Shown here one piece after another: positions 1 through 11,203 of a stretch of DNA of 64,000 bases. Source of the DNA: Dipteris shenzhenensis (taxonomy: Eukaryota > Polypodiophyta > Polypodiopsida > Gleicheniales); assembly GCA_047967505.1 (NCBI GenBank), contig CM106540.1, one strand, 5' to 3'. Made by a program: the position numbers and the translations under genes. Position 1 is the first letter of the stretch; the number at the start of each line of letters is the position of its first letter. The notes below the pieces were generated by a model. The model saw only the letters and a program-made list of their open reading frames with translations, ran no database searches and was not told where the DNA came from.

Positions 1-222
1 TACCGAGGGCTTCGCCTTCTCCCGCAGCATATACTGCGCTCTCGCCGCACCGCGAAGGGCCTCTCAATCTGAAGCAGTGCACTCCTGCACTTCTGGCTGT
101 GCTACCTGCAAAGATTTGCTCCCAAACTCGAAGTAGGAAAGCAACACTGGTCCTCTTACCAGGACACCACAAACTTGGCTTTCTTTCTTGAGCTCCTTAC
201 CACGAACAAGGCTCTGATACCA
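1..222 (-). mobile_element. 5' leader of a family-A Ty1/copia element, cut by the window edge
   Basis: This stretch matches the leader of the complete family-A copia at 36225-41722 (its positions about 41200-41424) with scattered substitutions. The complement of the Met-tRNA primer site, GCTCTGATACCA, is at 211-222, directly against the LTR. Because the element is on the minus strand, its gag and pol lie to the left of the window. No coding sequence is expected here; short open frames in this interval are shadows of the leader and LTR. Confidence 0.85.
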
Positions 223-519
223 TGTAAAGAAAGAGGGAGAGAGATAGGAGACTCAAGTTCAGCTTTCTTCACAACACACAAAAGAGAGAGGACACAAGGT
301 TGAAGGGTGAAGCCTTTCTTCACTTTTGCACACAACAACCATACAATAGAAGAGGGAAATACCCTATATGTCAAAACCTAGAATACGTGGTTCATATGTG
401 AACCCAAACCAAAACATACGTGGTAGTCTAACTACACCACGAGTACAACTAACATAGACGGTGACATAAATGATAGTCATCCAGGAGATATGTCGGGGAT
501 AGAGCTTGATATCTCAACA
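223..519 (-). repeat. 5' LTR of the left-edge family-A copia
   Basis: A 297-bp LTR starting TGTAAAG and ending CTCAACA on the plus strand (TGTTGAG...TTTACA in element sense). It is close to the 298- and 310-bp LTRs at 41425-41722 and 36225-36534, with several substitutions, so this is another copy of the same family. It is followed at once by AAGGC, the likely target duplication, which lies inside the RT reading frame of an older copia (520 onward). Confidence 0.9.
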
Positions 520-1751
520 AAGGCATGGTATGCCAAAATTCATGCACACTTACTATCCCTTGGTTTTTAGAATAGCCCCACAGAACCCACCCTTTATGTC
601 CGTGGGAGTGGATCTAATTTTTTAGCACTGATTTTATATGTGGATGATATGCTCATCATGGGCCCAAATACTCAGCATATTGCAGCTTTCAAGGCTAATT
701 TGCATCAATTTTTTGAAATGTCAGACATGGGACAGCTCCACTATTATTTGGGCATTCAGTTTGCTCATGTTGAGGGGGGTATCATGATGTCACAGTCCAA
801 GTATATTGGATAGCTCTTGATCGTTTTCAGTTCGAGGATTGCAAGCCAATCTCTACTCCAGTGGACCCTGGCTTCAAATTTTCAGCTCATGATGGGAGCC
901 CACCATGTGATATCACTCTTTATCAGCATTCTGTTGGATGTCTCATTTACTTATGTCACACCAGACCTGACTTACAGTATGCAGATACTCAGCATATTGC
1001 AGCTTTCAAGTTTGATTTGCAGTAGTTTTTTGAAATGTCAAACATGGGACAACTCCACTATTATTTGGGCATTCAGTTTGCTCATGTTGAGGGGGGCATC
1101 ATGATGTCACAATCCAAGTATATTGGATAGCTCCTTGATCGTTTTCAGTTCGAGGATTGCAAGCCAATCTCTACTCCAGTGGACCCTTGCTTCAAATTTT
1201 CAACTCATGATGGGAGCCCACCATGTGATATCACTCTTTATCAGCATGTTGTTGGATGTCTCATTTACTTATGTCACACCAGACCTAACTTACAGTATTC
1301 AGTATCTCAGCTCAGTAGATTCATGCACATGCCCGGTTCACAGCATTGGCAGGCAGTGAAGAGAGTCTTCAGATATCTCAAAGGCACTCAAGATTTAGCC
1401 CTCTTCTTTGGTGATCAGGGTTCACTTACCATGCATGCTCACACGGATAGTGACTGGGCAGGTTGTTCCGACACCAGAGTGTCACATACCAGCAATTATT
1501 TTTTGCTTAGCAATTCATGTATCTCTTGGCTTAGCAAGAAGCAACCAATAGTTGCCACATCTAGCTGTGAGGCTGAGTACAGGGCAGCCTTCACCGCTAT
1601 AGTACAGTGTGTCTGGCTTCAACAGTTACTTACAGATCTTGGTATTCGCCAGACATCCTCCACCATGGTCTACACTGATAGCCAGATGGCTTTGGCCATT
1701 GCGCGTAACCTATTTCCATCCAAAACTATGGACACAATACAAAAGATATAG
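520..1751 (+). pseudogene. Ty1/copia reverse transcriptase-RNase H relic
   Basis: The frame from 520 reads the RT segment after the conserved QAPR/K-A-W region, with the polymerase motif YVDD at 637-648, the LHYYLGIQ block, then RNase H with the TDSDWAG, SWLSKKQP and SSCEAEYRA motifs, ending near 1751. It is not functional: there is a TAG at 568-570, a further TAG after the SQSKYIG motif, a frameshifting tandem duplication, and the usual C-terminal HARTKHIE region is altered. The upstream part of pol was separated by the family-A copia that inserted at the K-A-W codons. Plus strand, opposite to the inserted element. Confidence 0.85.
668..1301 (+). repeat. 317-bp tandem duplication inside the copia RT relic
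   Basis: The sequence beginning ATACTCAGCATATTGC at 668 recurs at 985, giving two near-identical 317-bp units (668-984 and 985-1301). Since 317 is not a multiple of three, the duplication itself shifts the reading frame. The units differ by a few substitutions, for example an in-frame TAG in the second. The join lies where the RT sequence has short similarity (CAGTAT/ATACTCAG), which suggests a slippage or microhomology event. Confidence 0.9.
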
Positions 1752-1961
1752 ATCCAGAGTCCCACCAATGGTGTGGTCCTCTGATCTTACCACAAGGTCC
1801 TTCTCCCAGTAGCCAGTTATCTCTAGACTCGAGCCCATGTGCTCCACCTCGAGCTTATGTGGACTCTTCGTCCTTTGACCTCAGCTCCTTGCTGCCCTAG
1901 AAGATAGCCAAAGTCTCAGCCTCACACTTGAGCTAAATCTGCAGCAACACTAGTACTCCTT
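1752..1961. other. No gene seen
   Basis: A short stretch between the RT relic and the LTR fragments. I see no coding frame or recognisable signal; it is probably the decayed 3' end of the copia relic. Confidence 0.4.
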
Positions 1962-2656
1962 TAGCTTCTGGATGTAGGCCCCAAGGGTGGTGCTCTGCTG
2001 CTCCTTTCTACTCTACTAGAAGCTGCACTGCTGAATGAATTATGCCCCTCCAAAGGGCTCTTTATATAGGCATCTAGGGCCCCTTTTAGTAGCCGACTGG
2101 CTTGCCCTAGCATGGCCGACCAGTCTACCATAGAACCGACCCCATAGGCCCCTATTTATTGGGCTGTGGGCACTTCTCTAGAGCTGTGTGGTCCCTACCT
2201 TTAAGTGGGGGCCCAGCCCCCCTTGCTTTGTGTGGTAGCCCCCTCCCACTCCCCTCTATGCATGGGGCTATGGGCTGGCCTATGTGGATGATCAGTTTCC
2301 TGGCCCTATATAAGGGCAGGGTGCTACCCACTGTAGCCCCTCCCTTCCCTGCAACACTTGTGCTACTACCAGGCCCTCTTGCAGGCCCTTTAACTTGATC
2401 ATAGCCTTTCTCATCCTAGGCACTTCTGCTGCTCCAGATCTGCCCTCTTGCAGGCCCGCTTCATCACTTGGATGCCCCGCCATCTGCACTGTAATTCGTG
2501 CCATCTATTGCAACCTTCTTCTCTTGTGAGGTGCTACCCATGTGGTAGCCCCCTCTCTCTCTCTCTCTTTCTCTTGGGCACATCCTGCCCTAGGTCTCCC
2601 TCCCCCACGCTCTCCCCATATGGGGGCTTACAGATGGGAAGGTGACCTTTCCAACA
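1962..2656 (-). repeat. Copia-type LTR fragment (minus orientation)
   Basis: The right end reads TTTCCAACA followed by CCCCCTCTC. On the minus strand this is a polypurine tract (GAGAGGGGG) joined to an LTR start TGTTGG. Near the right end is the block CCATATGGGGGCTTACA, shared with the LTRs at 12489-13151 and 50096-50814. A minus-strand TATA-like sequence (TATATAAAG) lies near 2050-2058. The left boundary is uncertain; 1962 is only where similarity to the second copy at 2677 begins. Confidence 0.6.
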
Positions 2657-2676
2657 CCCCCTCTCACCGACACATC

Positions 2677-2865
2677 TCTAGCTTCTGGATGTAGGCCCCA
2701 AGGGTGGTGCTCTGCTGCCCCTTTCTGCTCTGTTGGAAGCTGCACTACTGAATGAATTATGCCCCTCCAAAGGGATCTTTATATAGGCATCTAGGGCCCC
2801 TTTCAGTAGCCGATTGGCCTGCCCTAACATGGCCGACCAGTCTGCCATAGAACCGACCCCCCAGG
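2677..2865 (-). repeat. Second partial copy of the same LTR
   Basis: About 189 bp beginning TAGCTTCTGGATGTAGGC repeat 1962-2150 with few differences, including the TATA-like box. Only about 20 bp (polypurine tract plus a short piece) separate it from the first LTR, so this appears to be an element whose interior was deleted, leaving LTR, polypurine tract and part of the other LTR. Confidence 0.65.
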
Positions 2866-2889
2866 CCCCTTTCTTGGAAGGGCATTAGG

Positions 2890-3499
2890 CGCTCACTATA
2901 ATCATCATATGGACCTGACTAGTAGTGCAGCTGACAACTGGGTGGCCATTGAAAACTTGTTTGGCGCACGACTGAAGAACTCCAAGGTACTTCTGAAGCA
3001 AGAATTTTTTGGTTAAAGGATGGAAAGTACCATGACTCTCGATGAGCACATGAGTAGGATGCGAGCAATCCTTGGACAATTACTGGATCTCAAGGTAAAG
3101 GTTGAAGGCGATGATATTAAAACAATTATGCTATCCAATCTGCCTCCGTCATGTAATGGAATCGTGAAGATCCTTCATGTGAGTGGTGACATTACTTTGA
3201 ATGAGATGGTTGCCACCCTTTTGGACGATGAACGACGTAAAAAACGTGAGGATAGAGTCGATGAAAGTACAAACTTCATTGACAATGGAAAGCAAGTGAA
3301 CAAAATTAAGCTCATGTGTACCTATTGTGGAAAAGCTGGCCATAAGGAGGGTTATTGCTATCCTAAGAAGAAGGCCCAAGAAAATAAGAACAAAGAGCAT
3401 GCATCTACTAGTAAGGAGGGTGCACATGCAATCATGGAGGAGATGGTAGATCTATGCATCGTTGAGGGCGACATAGACTATCATGAGTTTGCTTTTTGA
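2890..3499 (+). pseudogene. Ty1/copia gag relic with zinc knuckle
   Basis: From about 3020 a 159-residue frame shows the copia gag (UBN2) pattern: the TLDEHMSRMRAIL block, ...IMLSNLPPS..., and a CCHC zinc knuckle CTYCGKAGHKEGYC, followed by a lysine-rich tail. The same frame upstream is gag-like back to about 2890 but contains a stop just before 3020. The frame ends in TGA at 3497-3499 before any protease. Only gag is present, with no LTR or pol on either side, so it is a fragment. In living elements Gag forms the particle that packages element RNA. Confidence 0.8.
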
Positions 3500-4313
3500 A
3501 TGTATGCTGCAGTAGCAGCATGTAGTGTAGGGTGTCAATCCAAGTTAATAAAGTGTGATCGTTTTGAATGCCGAAAACACCCTATAGGGTTGAGGCACTA
3601 TCTTGATCACTGTTAGGTTTAAAAGGAGTCATGCGAGCATTTTGAGATGTTGCATGGATACAATGAGCTGTCGTTTAGATCATAGTCTGTCGAGTGGTTG
3701 GACATTTTGATCAATTGTATAGCTTATTTTGGGCAGAAGGCTTTTGATCCTCACTTTTATTTGTGAGTGATGTGTGTGTTTTGCTTAGATTTTGTTCTTT
3801 GTCAACTTCAGTTCACAACCCTTTTTGTTTTGGGTCCTTTGAGAATTTGTTGACAAAAAGTTTTCATGCAAGTGGTCTTTTACCCATCTTCAGCTTGAAG
3901 GGGTTGTTGGTAACAAAGCTTTGATGGGCTAAGGTTGAAGAGGAGGTAGATTAAACTTGTGCCACATTGCTATTACGTGTGTCTATTGCATGGGCATGTA
4001 AAGCTTCTAGTGTGGCGCAGTTTAGATAGATGGAACAACCGAAATTAGTGGCAGTTTCCTAATAAGATCACGCAGATGATAGAAGAGGCGGTGTCTAGCT
4101 CTTGGCGGTGTTCCATCCCTCTATTTTAGTGATGGATCGGTGTTCAAAGTCACTCTCTTGTCTCGCAATGTAGTACTTGATGCTTTCAAGCTCTTCTATG
4201 TATGCAATGGTTTTTTACTTCAGTATTATTGTGTTTCTTCATCATTCTATGCTATAGAAATTAGTTGTGTAGAATCTAACATGCACCTCCTCTCAATCAT
4301 CCAAGAAAAGCGG

Positions 4314-4570
4314 CCACGATTAGCTCAGGCGACTTATAGAGGATCAGTCCGGGTTCGATCCTCACAGAAGGCAAGCAGCACGTGCAGTCAAAAATATTCA
4401 ACCGTATCATTTAGAGTGCCCTTGATGCCACAAAAGGCAGAGGACCTTTTTGGTTGGCATCCTAACACCTAGGTAAGTTTATAACCAAGCGGTCGCCATA
4501 CACTTTCAATCAGCAAGGTTTGGTCAGGTGGTTAGGTGTTTGAGCCAACAAGAGTTCAATCCCTTCTATG
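4314..4570 (+). repeat. Two tRNA-like Pol III promoter pairs (SINE candidate)
   Basis: TAGCTCAGGCG at 4321-4331 (box A type) is followed about 20 bp later by GGTTCGATCCT at 4352-4362 (box B type). A second pair, TGGTCAGGTGGT at 4521-4532 and GAGTTCAATCCC at 4552-4563, follows 200 bp downstream. The spacing fits tRNA-derived SINE heads, and a run of T ends the region near 4850-4860. Neither pair folds clearly into a complete tRNA with acceptor stem, so I do not call a tRNA gene. Boundaries and target duplications were not found. Confidence 0.4.
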
Positions 4571-6639
4571 AGTCTTTGTGACAGGGAAAATTTCACTGAG
4601 GTGGCGACATCTTTTTGCCGTGCAACCTAACTAAGCTGGCCAAGAAAACCTCCAATTAAGTCACGACTGTAGGACTAGTCAACATCCGACTAATAGTCGT
4701 GGCATTTGGCTAAGTGCCCGAGGGTTTGTGTAACTCGGTTACGAGGTCATTTCTAATGTGCCTTAGAAAAAGCAAGGCTATCAATCTAGCCTGAAGGCTT
4801 GTAGGTAGTCCGCGTGTCTGAAGGTGATTGGCCCAAGTCAAGGAAAGAGCCTTTTTTTTTTAAAGGAGAGACTTTCTTATCCCTTGTGACTCGAGGGGGT
4901 AGCCTCCTCAATATCAAGCATCGAGCTCTTCTCCCCTTTTCCCTTGTCTTTACCTTCCCGACCTTTCCCTTTTCCAAGGACCTCCTTCTCTTTGCCTTTC
5001 ATGTTGGACTTGGTTTTGAGGTTCTTCTGCCATGAACAAACCTCGCCAACCCTCCTCTACTAGAGACAAATCTGCCCCTGGCACAAGGGAGCCCACTGTC
5101 CCATGAAACCCGGTGGTACTGTAGTCTCAACTATTGGTGAGGGAGTGCGATCGACATGCTGCTCGGGATGCCCAAACCACAAGTACTTGCGAGCAAGATG
5201 CCCAACTCACGACACCACAAACACTGGTTTGGTTGCCCCGTGATGATCACCTTCTAACTCATTGGTTAATTGTAATTCATGTATGAATCTGTCTATGTCC
5301 TTAGCAATTCCATGGTGGAATTCTTGGAGGTCTTCTACTGCTAAATGCATGCATCATGGGTAACCCTTACTATTTCATGATCTAAGAATGGTGCACCTAT
5401 TAAATCCAAGCATGGATTGATTGGGGAGGTTGTTTTGACAATTTCACATGTGGAATCGATGCTACTCACGCATGGAATTGTGAGATCTCAAGTTCAATAT
5501 TTTGGCTCCTCTCACTCCTAGACACATGCCGAAGTAATTTTCATACCCTAGATCCTTGACCTTATCCACTCATGGATTTGACCTGGATTTGTTTTTGTGC
5601 TCATAGATTTCAAGAAACTATCTATTTTGACTTTTTGTGAGTGATTTATTGGTTGTTCCTTGTACTATCATGTCTATTCTACACTCCTAGCATGATTTTA
5701 AGCTAGAGAAAACACCATTGGATTTTAAAGAAGGACAAAAAGCAAATTCATGGAAGAAAACACTTAACAACGAGCAAAAATGCTCCAAAATGTTGATCAA
5801 ACTTGTTTTTGGCCACTTTTCGTTGCACAAGCATGAACTTCACAATTCCAAACCTTTGATTCCAAGAAGTTGTGCTACCAAAAACACAAAAAATAGCCCA
5901 AATAGCCTCCCACAAACTCCAAAATAGTGGATGGTTCAATAATAGTCTTCTACACACTAGGCAATGGGTATTCACAAGAAAGGAACACAATGCAAAGAAG
6001 CTTGTCAATTGTCCTCAACAATGGCACCAAAGATGTTAAGAACTAGTTGCTAGGCTAAACTTCGATCTATGCTTGAAGGAGTTTACCCCCTAGTGATAGG
6101 AGTTGTACGCATTGCAATCTCCATGGTATGTAATGTATTGCAATTCCCTAGGCGTATTTGTGCGATGATCTAATTTGCTTTAAAGTAGGGGAGAGAAGAC
6201 AGCAAGAGAAAATACAAGGAGAAGAGGGAGGAGTTGAGGGAGGAGTATGTAAGTGTATGAAGGGGGAAGGGAATCCAACATAACAAATGCCAAAGGACAT
6301 TGAACAAAGGGAATAACAAGCAATTCCACAAATGCATGGTGTATTATTCCTCATTAGAGCACCTTTATATGTTGAACAAAGGCTTAACCCTAAATCTAAC
6401 ACTAAGTTAATGTGACTATTTTGTGTGGGCTCCACTTCCTAGTCTAATTCTAGTAGTGGGAATAAAAGAATGGCTTATAAAGAGTGAATTACCATTGCAA
6501 ATAATGAGCAGTGGCCCATTATCAAAATTGTTAACCTTGTGGTTAATAGGAATGAATCTCGGATCCATTTTGGATTTTAAGGGATCTTTAAAGAGTTTAA
6601 GGCAGCTTCCGGTGGAAACTGTAGAGTTTTAGAGAATTT

Positions 6640-7190
6640 TGAGTGAAGCTTTAGAGTATCATTTGTTTTATAAGTATTTTTAAACTCCTCTTGAAACTTC
6701 ACTCAAACTCCATGAAAGTCCACTGGAACTTATAAAAAAGCCATTAAAAATTGGAACTCTATTCCATGAAAGTCTATTGAAATCTATGAGGCTCCAATGA
6801 AAAGCAATCTAGTGGAGTTTCAATGAAATTTCAATTTGTTTCTAGGGAATTTCATGTAGAATTTGAGGGGATTATCCATAGAATTTCATACGATTTTGAG
6901 TGGAGTTCATTTTTGTTTCAAATTGGCTGAAGCTCCATAAAACTCTCTTAAAACTCCACTCAAACTCCATGAAACTTGAGCAGAATGGGAGCGGAACTCT
7001 ATAAAAACTCCATTGAAAATAGAAACTCCACTCCACAAAACTTTACTAAAACTTCATGTGAAACTCTATGAAACTCCAATGTAAACTAATTCAATGGAGT
7101 TTCAATGAGATTAAATGTTGTATGTAAGCATAGAGTTCCAATGGAACTTAATGGAGGTTCACTCGAGTTTTGATGAAGTTTCTTTGAGTT
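6640..7190. repeat. Field of degenerate AAACTCCA / TGGAGTTT repeats
   Basis: Short motifs such as AACTCCA, CATGAAA and their complements TGGAGTTT and TTTCATG recur many times in both orientations with irregular spacing. No frame, LTR or terminal repeat is visible. It may be an old satellite-like or foldback sequence. Confidence 0.5.
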
Positions 7191-8369
7191 TCGAAGGAGG
7201 GACACAACATGACATAGATGGATTTCTTGTCCTTATGGAAAGAAATACATAAAAATTCATAGTAATAAAGATATATGACATGATTTAGGTGACTAGATTG
7301 ATTGTCAAGGTTGCACTTTGGTGCCCTATCTATTACAAAATTGGGGTTACTTTCTCCTCGCTAGAAGCACTAAATGCCTTAGTCTTAATCTTCCAATGAT
7401 TTTGGAGGAAGAGCTATAGGATTTGAGGTTTATAGATGATACATCTCAGTTCGCTAGAGGAAGTCTGTTGAGCTAGGTTTTGTTCTTAGAGTGGCCTTGG
7501 ATTAGCACACTTGGTCTCCAGAAGCGGTCGATGGAACACTTAGTATAGGACTCTTAACTATAGGGTATGCTATTAATAGCAAGTACTAGATCCTAGTCTA
7601 TGTATGTGAGTCGAGTGCTCATGGATGGGAATTTCCCTTGGTGGACTCGTTAGCAAACATCTGGATTGGTGGACCACCATAGTATGAGACATGCGTGTTA
7701 TCTGTTCGGCACTTAAATGACCCTCAGGCTCACATATACCTAAATGAATCCAAGAACATTCCCAAACTCATCCTCAAAAAACACAACATAGTGCAATTTC
7801 AATGTCACAATAGTCACTCATAAAATTGAAAACCATAAACTCCATTAGGCATAGCAGGGACTAGCTACTATGACATCCCCACTGATGTCATCAACGCCCA
7901 ACAGTGGGGGTAGACCTCAGGCTCACATGCTCTTTGGATGCTCAAGCTTGGTTGAGTGATATATTTTCACTCCTACTCTTTCCTCCAGAGATAAGTTCTT
8001 GATCCCTTGAGCACTGGCCCAGCTTTTCAACTTGGACACAATTTAGGTGCCATGTGAGGCAAGGAATAGATTGCTCAATAGACGTCATGTCCCTTGATAA
8101 TTCCACCACTTGATCCAAAGTTAGTGGCATGTATAGTGAACTCTTTAGAGAGGAACGCTAGTTGGATCTTGACCATTCGGTGAATGTTTCACGTTCGAGC
8201 AGGAGTATTATCCTTGATGACTTTATGTACAAGATGTCAACCTTTAGCCAATGTAGCTTTTGAAGGCTTTAATGAAATCACAAATGCATGATATGATCTT
8301 CACAATAACCGAATTCAAAAGACTATTGTATTACTCCAAGGATACAATCGACTCAGACTGACAAACAAC

Positions 8370-8511
8370 AGCTCATCCCTACGGGGCTTGTCACTGAGTT
8401 GCAAAACATGAGGATGACTATGGACCCTAAAACACAGAGCAGCTCATCCCTACAGGGCTTGTCGCTGAGTTGCAAAACATGATGATGACTATGGACCCTA
8501 AAACACAGAGT
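8370..8511 (+). repeat. 71-bp tandem duplication
   Basis: The unit starting AGCTCATCCCTAC occurs at 8370-8440 and again at 8441-8511 with three or so differences; a short remnant of a third (AGCTGCTC) follows. It lies in non-coding sequence. Confidence 0.85.
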
Positions 8512-9094
8512 AGCTGCTCTATTACAAGATTATATTCTATCTACTAGCCCTAGAAGACTAGCGACTAAATCTAAGGACTCCACAACCGACTCTCATCGTG
8601 AGAGCTTGGACAAAAGGACTGACTACATCGTAGCTCTCCAGTTTTGTAGTAGCCATGGACACGGATAATGCCACCTCAAAATACCGTATGTTGTAGTCAC
8701 ACCACATGAAGACCATGCAAGCTTACATTCTTCTTGACCAATGAGTAATCATCCATGTGCTTTATTCACTGAATTAGCCAATCATAGTTACCATGCCATG
8801 TATCTTGAACCTTTGATCAATTCTACTATCCCATGAGGACGTGAACCATGTAAACAAACCCAACATACCCTCCCATGACCTAAATGTGAGACAAACAACG
8901 AACCAAGGACATCATAGTCCCAAGAGATTTCTAGGCATCATAGCCTAAAAGAAAAGTGTCTAGTATTGTAGCTAGACACTGGCATCGTAGCCAAAAAACT
9001 CACAATATCCATCACAAAGGTATAGCTTGGCTTTAGAAAGCCCAATCCTAATCAAGGAGGTCATCAGAGATAAAGCCCACCACATCATCTTGTC

Positions 9095-9715
9095 GTGGAT
9101 GTCCTTCAACAGCACAAGCAGTGCTCACTTGTCTTCATTTCACCTCCTCATCTGTTTGTTTTTTATTGCAAAATCTCTCTATATGGCTAGGATTTCCACA
9201 ATAGTAGCAAGCACGCTTATCTTTAGTTTGAACTCATTTGTCTTTCACTGCATATGCAGTATTTCCAGTGAATGTATTCTCCTCATACTTTTCCTCAACC
9301 TTAAGCAAGCCAATGCAATTGATGAAATTTGCCTCATCATCTAGTCATAGAATTCGTGCTATTTCGAAATATTTGGAGGGAAGGCTTTTCAAGAGAATTG
9401 CTTTTTTATCTTCATCTTCAGTTTTGGAACCAAGATCCTGAAGCTTCTTCAACACAAATTGCATGCAATTTAAGGTGGCTAGATCCTCACCATCATCCAT
9501 TCGTAGATCATAATCCTGTTGCTTCAAATTTTCCTTTGAGTGGTGCATTTTGACCGCAAACAATGCCTCAAGCATTGTCCAATTGACATCTCAAGATGGT
9601 GGAAATAGTCCTCTCCCAGAGCATGACCCATCATGCCCCTAGCTTTGTCACTCTGCTTCCTCCAAGCTCGTTTCTCCACCTCTCTAGAAGTTGGCTCCTT
9701 ACAAATGCATTTCAA
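9095..9715 (-). pseudogene. Ty1/copia gag relic (minus strand)
   Basis: Reading leftward from 9715, the frames show gag-type sequence: a segment with EPTSREVEKRAWRKQSDKA, then after a frameshift a block ending ILLKSLPSKYFEIARIL at 9345, then a CCHC zinc knuckle CYYCGNPSHIERFC near 9165-9205. Stops and at least one frameshift break it. No protease, integrase or LTR is next to it. It is unlike the gag at 2890-3499 and looks like a separate old fragment. Confidence 0.7.
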
Positions 9716-10060
9716 ATTTATAAATATTTTATAATTATTCCTATGAACGTTTTTTTATTTAATAAAAATAGCTCTATTTTAAAAAAAAATTTTCATTTTC
9801 ACATTTTAAATAAAAAATGTCGTAATTCATAAATTTCAAAAAAACATTAAAATGCATTTGAAATTTAGAAATTTTTTATAATTTTTCTTATAAACTAAAA
9901 TTTAATTAAATTTTACCAAAAAGAAAATGCTACATTAAAAAAAAACCTTACCTGGACTCTCCCGCTCCGCCGTCCATCTCCGTCGATGTCCGTTGGTGGC
10001 TCTCCGTCGCTCGCGCAATTCCGTCCACGTCCCGCAAATCCGAAATCGGTGGATGAGGAG
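9716..10060. other. AT-rich spacer, no gene
   Basis: Long runs of A and T up to about 9950, then a GC-richer piece leading into the palindrome array. Nothing codes. Confidence 0.6.
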
Positions 10061-10061
10061 G

Positions 10062-10722
10062 AGCTCGATCGAGGTATGCGGAATGAGGGGGGTCACTCTC
10101 CTTTTATAAGAAAAATTAGGGTTTAGCTACCTCGATCGAGGTATTTTGCATGCATGCCACGATACCTCGATCGAGGTATTGTGACATGCCCATACATCTT
10201 GGTACATCTACCTCGATCGAGGTATTGACATGCCACGATACCTCGATCGAGGTATTGTGACATGCCCATACATCTCAGTACATCCACGTCGATGGAGGTA
10301 TTGACATGCCACGATACCTCGATCGAGGTATTGTGACATGCCCATACATCTCGGTACATCCACGTCGATGGAGGTATTGACATGCCACGATACCTCGATC
10401 GAGGTATGCCGAATGCCAAGTCATCGGTCCAGCATACCTCGATCGAGGTATGTCATCTGCCCTGTTGGCTGCCCTGTCGGATGGCACATACCTCGATCAA
10501 GGTATGCTAGACATGCCACCTTACCTCGATCGAGGTTGAGCTGGATTGCCAGGATACCTCGAACGAGGTAGATGTGGCATGTATAGGTGGCTTGCCAACA
10601 AACCTCGATCGAGGTAGAGGCTTGGTCTGGTGAAAAAAGCCCAGTACCTCGATCGAGGTATTGGCTTGGCTCGGTTGTCCTCGTGTGTGATTTTCATTGG
10701 AGCTAATATCTCGATCGAGGTA
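10062..10722. repeat. Array of 16-bp palindromes TACCTCGATCGAGGTA
   Basis: About sixteen copies of the self-complementary motif TACCTCGATCGAGGTA or close variants: perfect or near-perfect ones start at 10128, 10163, 10209, 10239, 10315, 10391, 10435, 10522, 10645 and 10707; variants lie at about 10062, 10287, 10363, 10489, 10555 and 10601. From 10161 to 10388 they sit in three tandem 76-bp units, each carrying two motif copies; beyond that the spacing becomes irregular and the intervening DNA is not repeated. Open frames on both strands that read as repeats of SIEV or YLDRG are a by-product of the palindrome. No function is known to me. Confidence 0.95.
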
Positions 10723-11203
10723 TTGGAGACCGAAGCAAAACCTTTGTATTTTCACTCGAGCGGGTGTCACACTCACCCAAAAGTGGTCCGGAAGTGGACA
10801 CCCTTAGCTTGCTACCCCCCCACTGCATTGATCCGTGCGGAGACTTTTGAGGGTACTATTGGCTTTCTTCCAGAGACCACCATCGCCTTATATTTCCCTT
10901 GGGCTTCAACAGCTATAAGTCTGGTTCTGGCAATATATTTAGTGTTGCTAGGACAATTGCCTTCGTAGTAATCAAGGTGGATACAAAGGGTGGCTCAAAT
11001 GATCAAATCATTATTGCAGATGGACCTCGCAATGAGGATAGAGCTGTTGTAGGTTTTTAAAATAACTAGCTAAAATTTTTTGCTATTACGTACTCCTTTT
11101 TTCTTAGTACCTTTTTGCTCAAAATTTGAATGCCACTTCAGTTTCCTAACATAAATTTTCAAAATAGTTAACCTTTGTGAACGAGCAAAATAACACAAAG
11201 CAA
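10723..11203. other. No gene seen
   Basis: About 480 bp between the palindrome array and the first short-repeat cluster. A short plus-strand frame across 10630-10968 starts within the palindromes and shows no family resemblance. Confidence 0.5.

Larger units (their letters stand above)
3500..9094. other. Long region without a recognisable gene
   Basis: About 5.6 kb of moderately AT-rich sequence. Short open frames on both strands show no family resemblance, codon structure or splice pattern that I would call a gene. Three local features are listed separately: tRNA-like promoter pairs at 4321-4563, a degenerate short-repeat field at 6640-7190 and a 71-bp duplication at 8370-8511. Confidence 0.6.

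Noticed and set aside
4352-4362. tRNA gene
   Set aside because: Box A and box B are present but no closed acceptor stem or anticodon arm could be drawn; kept only as a SINE candidate.
4786-5035. Pair of 63- and 73-codon frames on opposite strands
   Set aside because: No support from similarity, splice signals or neighbours.
10062-10722. CRISPR array
   Set aside because: Palindromic repeats with spacers, but spacer lengths vary, some are repeated in 76-bp units, there are no cas genes and the DNA is eukaryotic.
10123-10776. Overlapping frames on both strands reading as SIEV and YLDRG repeats
   Set aside because: They are produced by the palindromic array, which reads alike on both strands; no start context or family.
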